This document shows, piece after piece, positions 61,762 to 64,000 of a stretch of 64,000 bases of DNA. The stretch is from Methanoflorens sp963701995 (GTDB lineage Archaea; Halobacteriota; Bog-38; Methanoflorentales; Methanoflorentaceae). A program made the translations under genes and the position numbers. The DNA lies in contig OY969693.1 of NCBI GenBank assembly GCA_963701995.1, positions 434,001 through 498,000 on the forward strand, written 5' to 3'. The notes under the pieces are model-generated. The model was not told the DNA's origin and ran no database searches. It was given only the letters and a program-made list of their open reading frames with translations. Position 1 is the first letter of the stretch, and each line of letters starts with the position of its first letter.

Positions 61762-62900
61762 TCATATTTGTTCAGAACGAAAGGAAAGTTCAACGTCTCT
61801 CCAGTACTTCATATACACATCATACACGTGCTCATCAGCATATTTCTTGATCTCTTCTAGGATTTTGCGGTTGGAATCCGGCGACGTTATCTTCGCTTCG
61901 ATATCGGCGGATTGAAATTCCCCTTCGTCCTCCAGAATATCAGCATGCCGAACACCGGTCTCTGTGTCAACAACATCGACGATTTCTCCTTCACGGAGGA
62001 AGATACCGTTCATCCTGACGCCTGATTCTATGGCAACCACATCATAGTCAACTAGGTATCCTTCTCGCACCGCCCGTTCGTATCCATACCGGAAGATAAT
62101 GTCACGGAAGTATGCGGTGGTGTGGGCGGCAGGGGTGGCGGTCAATCCGATCTTCACCGCATCAAAATGGTCAAGAGTATTCCGCCACACCGAAAGTTCG
62201 CTAGCCGTGTAGCCCCTGTGGCATTCATCTGCGATAATAACATCAAACGCATGAATCGGGATATTCAGTTTCCGTGCGTCGTCATCCGGGGATTCATCGC
62301 AGGCGTAAAAGACCGAAGAACTACCAAACAGGTTAATGGTCATTCGCTGGATGGTGGAGATGTAGACAAAAGCATGGCCCGGTTGCGGATTCGTGAGATA
62401 TGACTCGGGCATTACATTGATATTGAACGCCTCTCCGTCCTCCAGGTCTCCCTGCTGGAACCTCTGGCTGTAGACTTCGTATGTTTTATCAAATTTCAGC
62501 CCCTGCTCGGTCTCAAATGATGCAAAGGTACGGACCGCCTGAGCAGCCAGTGCGCGACGGTCGACTAGGAAGAGAATCCGTTTTGCTGCCCCTGATTTCA
62601 TGAGCCGGTAAATGAGATTGACGATGGTGAAGGTTTTCCCCGTCCCAGTGGCCATTGCTAGGAGCATATTACGTTTCTTATTCGCCATTGCGTTGCCCAC
62701 GGCTTCACACGCTTCACACTGGTAGGGACGCATCGGGGATTATCGGGAATCTCGAAGAATCGACTAAGGGTATCATCGGCATCTGTCGAAAGGAGGCATC
62801 TCAATGCACTTGGGGTATGGGGAGTGCCTTTTGTATTCATTGGCGTAACGTGCCTAATCATTGGACTAGTCATCCCTCTACTACAATAACAGAACGTGAA
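61762..62900 (-). pseudogene. truncated type I restriction enzyme R subunit (HsdR) with foreign tail
   Basis: The helicase part is clear: Walker A MATGTGKTF, DEAD-type ADECHRGY, and the GLTATPA motif. A frameshift near 62733 separates RFFEIPDNP from the following MRPYQCEACEAV, and the N-terminal nuclease domain is missing. At the C-terminus EIKKYADEH runs directly into VYDVYMKYWRDVEL, the integrase tail module, so more than half of HsdR is lost. No hsdM or hsdS is seen. Confidence 0.8.
61785..61831 (-). repeat. integrase tail module E fused in frame to HsdR
   Basis: GAGCACGTGTATGATGTG and the following bases encode EHVYDVYMKYWRDVEL, nearly identical to the end of fragment D. This is the shortest shared unit, marking the minimal repeated segment and probably the recombination crossover. 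Confidence 0.7.
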
Positions 62901-63138
62901 ACTACGAAGCACAATAACGCTTAATGAATAAGTTAAAGAATCGCTTAAGTGCTTCTTTCTTTTTTCATAGCACTCAAGGCATACATTAGAACTATATTCC
63001 CGCTACCTCGACAATAAACGCATATTTGAACTTCGTGCCGCACTCCTTTGTCCCATACAGCACGGCACTTACTGTTGCATGTGCCGAATACCTCGATATC
63101 CGAAAGTTTCATCCCTCCCCCTCCAGAAATATGCCCCT
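62901..63138. other. spacer at right edge of the island
   Basis: About 240 bases with no gene recognised. The composition returns toward that of ordinary coding DNA at the SDR gene. Confidence 0.3.
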
Positions 63139-63966
63139 ATGGCACGCCCAATTATTTTCGTCACTGGCTCTACGGATGGTATCGGGAAGGCGACGGCCGC
63201 TGAACTCCTTTCCCGCGGTGCTGAGGTAATCGTTCACAGCAGGAATTCAAAGAAAGGGCAGAAAGTACAGAAGGAACTGAAAGAGAAGACAGGCAGGGAG
63301 AAGCCGGATCTCCTTATCGCGGATCTATCAGACCTGGACCAGATAAAAAAAATGGCAGCGGATGTCATCTCACACCATACCCGGCTTGATGTGCTGATCA
63401 ACAATGCCGGCGTCTTTGAGAAGACACGACGGCTGACCCCATACGGGGTGGAGATGACCTTTGCCGTAAACTATCTCGCCCCTTTTCTTCTCACCAATCT
63501 GCTTCTTCCCTTGCTTTTGAAAAGCGCACCGTCCCGCATTGTCACAGTTGCGTCCAGTGCCCATGAGGATGTCCGCTCTATTAAATGGGACAACCTCCAA
63601 GGGGAGAAGCACTATGAAGCGTGGGATTCTTATGCCCTCTCGAAGTTCGCTGATATCACGTTTACCTATATCTTAGCGCGGAAGATAAAAGGGACCGGGC
63701 TCACCGCGAACTGCCTTCACCCCGGTGTTACCAATACAAAACTACTCAAAATGGCATTCCCCGATTACCCCGGAATATCTGTTGAGGACGGAGCACGAAC
63801 CTCATTGTATCTCGCATTAGATCCTGAAGTTAATGGGGTATCGGGCCAATACTTCGAAGATCAGAAACCGATTCGTTCATCAGCACTGACATATGATCGG
63901 TCAGTTCAGGAGAGGCTCTGGAAAGTTGCGGAAGATATGATATACGTGGATTTGCACAAAAGGTAG
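63139..63966 (+). CDS. short-chain dehydrogenase/reductase (retinol dehydrogenase-like)
   Basis: 275 residues from the ATG giving MARPIIFVTGSTDGIGKATA, which places the TGxxxGIG cofactor motif at the N-terminus as expected. NNAG, the catalytic Ser in VTVASSAH and YALSK (YxxxK) are all present. SRNSKKGQ after strand 2 favours NADP(H). The substrate is unknown. The gene is intact and ends 34 bases before the window edge. Confidence 0.9.
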   Translation: MARPIIFVTGSTDGIGKATAAELLSRGAEVIVHSRNSKKGQKVQKELKEKTGREKPDLLIADLSDLDQIKKMAADVISHHTRLDVLINNAGVFEKTRRLTPYGVEMTFAVNYLAPFLLTNLLLPLLLKSAPSRIVTVASSAHEDVRSIKWDNLQGEKHYEAWDSYALSKFADITFTYILARKIKGTGLTANCLHPGVTNTKLLKMAFPDYPGISVEDGARTSLYLALDPEVNGVSGQYFEDQKPIRSSALTYDRSVQERLWKVAEDMIYVDLHKR

Positions 63967-64000
63967 GCAGAATCGCGAAGATGATTTTTGGGTAAATCCG

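Noticed and set aside
57108..61831. Repeated modules as insertion sequence ends or transposase genes
   Set aside because: No terminal inverted repeats or transposase motifs are seen; box I and box II motifs in fragment A identify a tyrosine recombinase.

Overview
The window is archaeal and looks like a methanogen or methanogen relative (Methanomicrobia or a neighbouring euryarchaeal group). The evidence is CofE (coenzyme F420 polyglutamylation), two surface fasciclin proteins with PGF-CTERM sorting signals, Cdc48, RadB, Hel308, a KEOPS Cgi121 subunit, LarC, an archaeal-type GlmM, and the LL-diaminopimelate aminotransferase route to lysine. The species cannot be named from this sequence alone.

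Region 1 (1-26.6 kb) is compact housekeeping DNA. It holds the end of an isocitrate/isopropylmalate dehydrogenase family gene, tRNA-Arg(GCG), cofE with a GNAT acetyltransferase, hsp20, and a tandem fasciclin pair that duplicates promoter, gene and terminator. A sugar-nucleotide epimerase and glmM, a MobB-like/MoaE fusion, rtcA, two four-CBS proteins, a PRC-barrel protein and cdc48 follow. Then come larC, a RuvC/YqgF-fold protein, radB, dapF-lysA-dapL, a lipoprotein, a PHP-domain protein, a flavodoxin, hel308 and cgi121.

Region 2 (26.7-36.7 kb) is a surface glycan locus: a DUF1616-like membrane protein, a frameshifted GT2, four GT4 glycosyltransferases, a Wzx-type flippase and a large multi-spanning membrane protein. 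ilvD and a two-gene ABC-2 exporter follow, to 40.5 kb.

Region 3 (40.5-63 kb) is an accessory island with many decayed genes and AT-rich patches. It starts near a degenerate tRNA-Leu-like sequence and a small restriction-modification pair. Next is a ribbon-helix-helix/coiled-coil protein gene preceded by TGCAGCA heptamers on one helical face. A conflict-type cluster follows: a RipA/SLATT-like membrane protein, a TIR-TPR protein, a TIR-TM protein, two papain-like proteases, a phospholipase D-like protein, a propeller-repeat fragment, a small trypsin-co-occurring-type protein and a DUF457 membrane hydrolase. The right part (57-62 kb) carries five same-orientation fragments of the 3' end of one tyrosine recombinase gene, alternating with cargo: a small membrane protein, a methylthiotransferase, a membrane methyltransferase, a second RipA-like protein and a truncated HsdR. 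A sixth, inverted fragment lies at 42.7 kb.

The main discovery candidates are this integrase-tail/cargo array, in which the attachment site probably lies inside the integrase 3' end, and the TIR/papain-protease/PLD cluster as a possible new archaeal defence module. An SDR gene closes the window. No CRISPR array, rRNA or transposase was recognised. Family names are recalled from sequence patterns and were not checked by database search.
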